Position numbers and translations under genes: made by a program. From Luteococcus sp052116585 (GTDB lineage: Bacteria > Actinomycetota > Actinomycetes > Propionibacteriales > Propionibacteriaceae): 64,000 nt of DNA. Shown here piece after piece: positions 63,561 to 64,000 of this stretch (position 1 is its first letter; each line of letters begins with the position of its first letter). The notes under the pieces were generated by a model, which saw nothing but the letters and a program-made list of their open reading frames with translations, was not told the DNA's origin and ran no database searches. Location: contig NZ_JBQKKT010000004.1 of assembly GCF_052116585.1 (NCBI RefSeq), positions 124,001 to 188,000 on the forward strand, in the 5' to 3' direction.

Positions 63561-64000
63561 ATGATCTTCGGCCGTCCCACTCCACAGATCGTCGACCACG
63601 ACCAGCCGCAGCTCGTCATGCCCTGCTATCACAGGATCTTCGGCGACCCAATGGACCGCGACTTCCCCGGTGCCCAGGTGGCCTACTTCGCCATGGGTTG
63701 CTTCTGGGGAGCCGAGAAGCTCTTCTGGCAGACCGACGGGGTGCTCTCCACCGCGGCCGGTTACATGGGCGGTTCCAACCGCAATCCCACCTATGAGGAG
63801 ACCTGCACCGGACTGACCGGACATGCCGAGACCGTGCGGGTGGTCTTCGATCCCAGCAAGGTCTCCTACCGACAGTTGCTGGCTGTCTTCCTGGAGAACC
63901 ATGATCCGACGCAGGGCGACCGCCAGGGCAATGATGTGGGCAGCCAGTACCGCTCGGCACTCTTCACGACGAGCGAGGAGCAGGCCGCGGCTGCCCGCGA
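63561..64000 (+). CDS. msrA: Peptide methionine sulfoxide reductase MsrA, 3'-truncated by window edge
   Basis: The first 146 residues of MsrA, which repairs methionine-S-sulfoxide in proteins. The catalytic '[18 protein letters not shown]' contains the nucleophile Cys, followed by '[20 protein letters not shown]' and 'NDVGSQYRS', all diagnostic. A 35-residue extension precedes the domain, common in actinobacterial MsrA. TAGCCT (63548-63553) lies 7 bases before the ATG. The resolving cysteines, if present, are beyond the window. Confidence 0.94.
   Translation, partial: MIFGRPTPQIVDHDQPQLVMPCYHRIFGDPMDRDFPGAQVAYFAMGCFWGAEKLFWQTDGVLSTAAGYMGGSNRNPTYEETCTGLTGHAETVRVVFDPSKVSYRQLLAVFLENHDPTQGDRQGNDVGSQYRSALFTTSEEQAAAAR

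Overview
The window comes from a high-GC Gram-positive bacterium of the phylum Actinomycetota, most likely Propionibacteriales/Propionibacteriaceae (the family is an inference). The evidence is the codon use, the frequent GTG starts, mycothiol metabolism (mca), an actinobacterial DUF3117 protein, the GlnA2-GlnE pair, the SigE-RseA-TatB block and TANNNT promoters sitting 6-8 bases before many start codons. No phage, insertion sequence, CRISPR array or tRNA gene was recognised. The sequence is dense, mostly chromosomal core genome with a few accessory modules.

Layout. 1-3039: 3' part of a family 92 alpha-mannosidase and a convergent LacI regulator. 3190-7711: a cobalamin riboswitch followed by the cobalt importer cbiMNQO and cobA, with cobK convergent. 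7823-8872: a zinc-starvation locus with a Zur-like operator between divergent genes for zinc-free ribosomal proteins (L31B on one side, L33 and S14 on the other) and an orphan C-terminal piece of a CobW-type zinc GTPase. 9159-11312: a glucose/beta-glucoside-family PTS permease. 11432-18771: MarR, a DprE2-like reductase coupled to glnE, a sterol-carrier-like protein, a DUF1707 protein and glnA2. 18882-26199: a DUF2510 protein, map, a Tat-exported multicopper oxidase, rnpB (RNase P RNA), an RNB exonuclease and a CT398-like zinc-ribbon protein. 26288-26967: two coupled DUF202 membrane proteins.

27132-32814 is the most unusual region: a BASS-type transporter, a cytoplasmic Cys-type sulfatase, a SulP permease and a convergent anaerobic sulfatase-maturating radical SAM enzyme. 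Together they read as an import, desulfation and sulfate-handling module. Both the sulfatase (7-C tract) and its maturase (inside the CX3CX2C iron-sulfur motif) carry a single frameshift, so the module looks inactivated in the sequence as given.

32992-64000 is mostly conserved actinobacterial core. The block 35246-51098 (corA, MgtE-N/CBS protein, mrp, tatB, rseA, sigE, O-methyltransferase, glgC, glgA/glgM, DUF3117, LOG protein, dapE) recalls Mycobacterium tuberculosis Rv1202-Rv1239. The block 51109-57036 (hemolysin III/TrhA, uppS, DUF255 protein, small membrane protein, mca, DUF4307, greA) recalls Rv1086-Rv1080c. The end holds a DUF4097/DUF2089 operon, an AI-2E-family exporter, an MFS transporter coupled to uracil-DNA glycosylase, a NodB-type lipoprotein, a nitrobindin-like protein and the 5' part of msrA.

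Two window-wide patterns stand out: about twenty genes look leaderless, and many intergenic gaps contain short (14-32 bp) tandem duplications, three of which copy the stop codon of the gene beside them.
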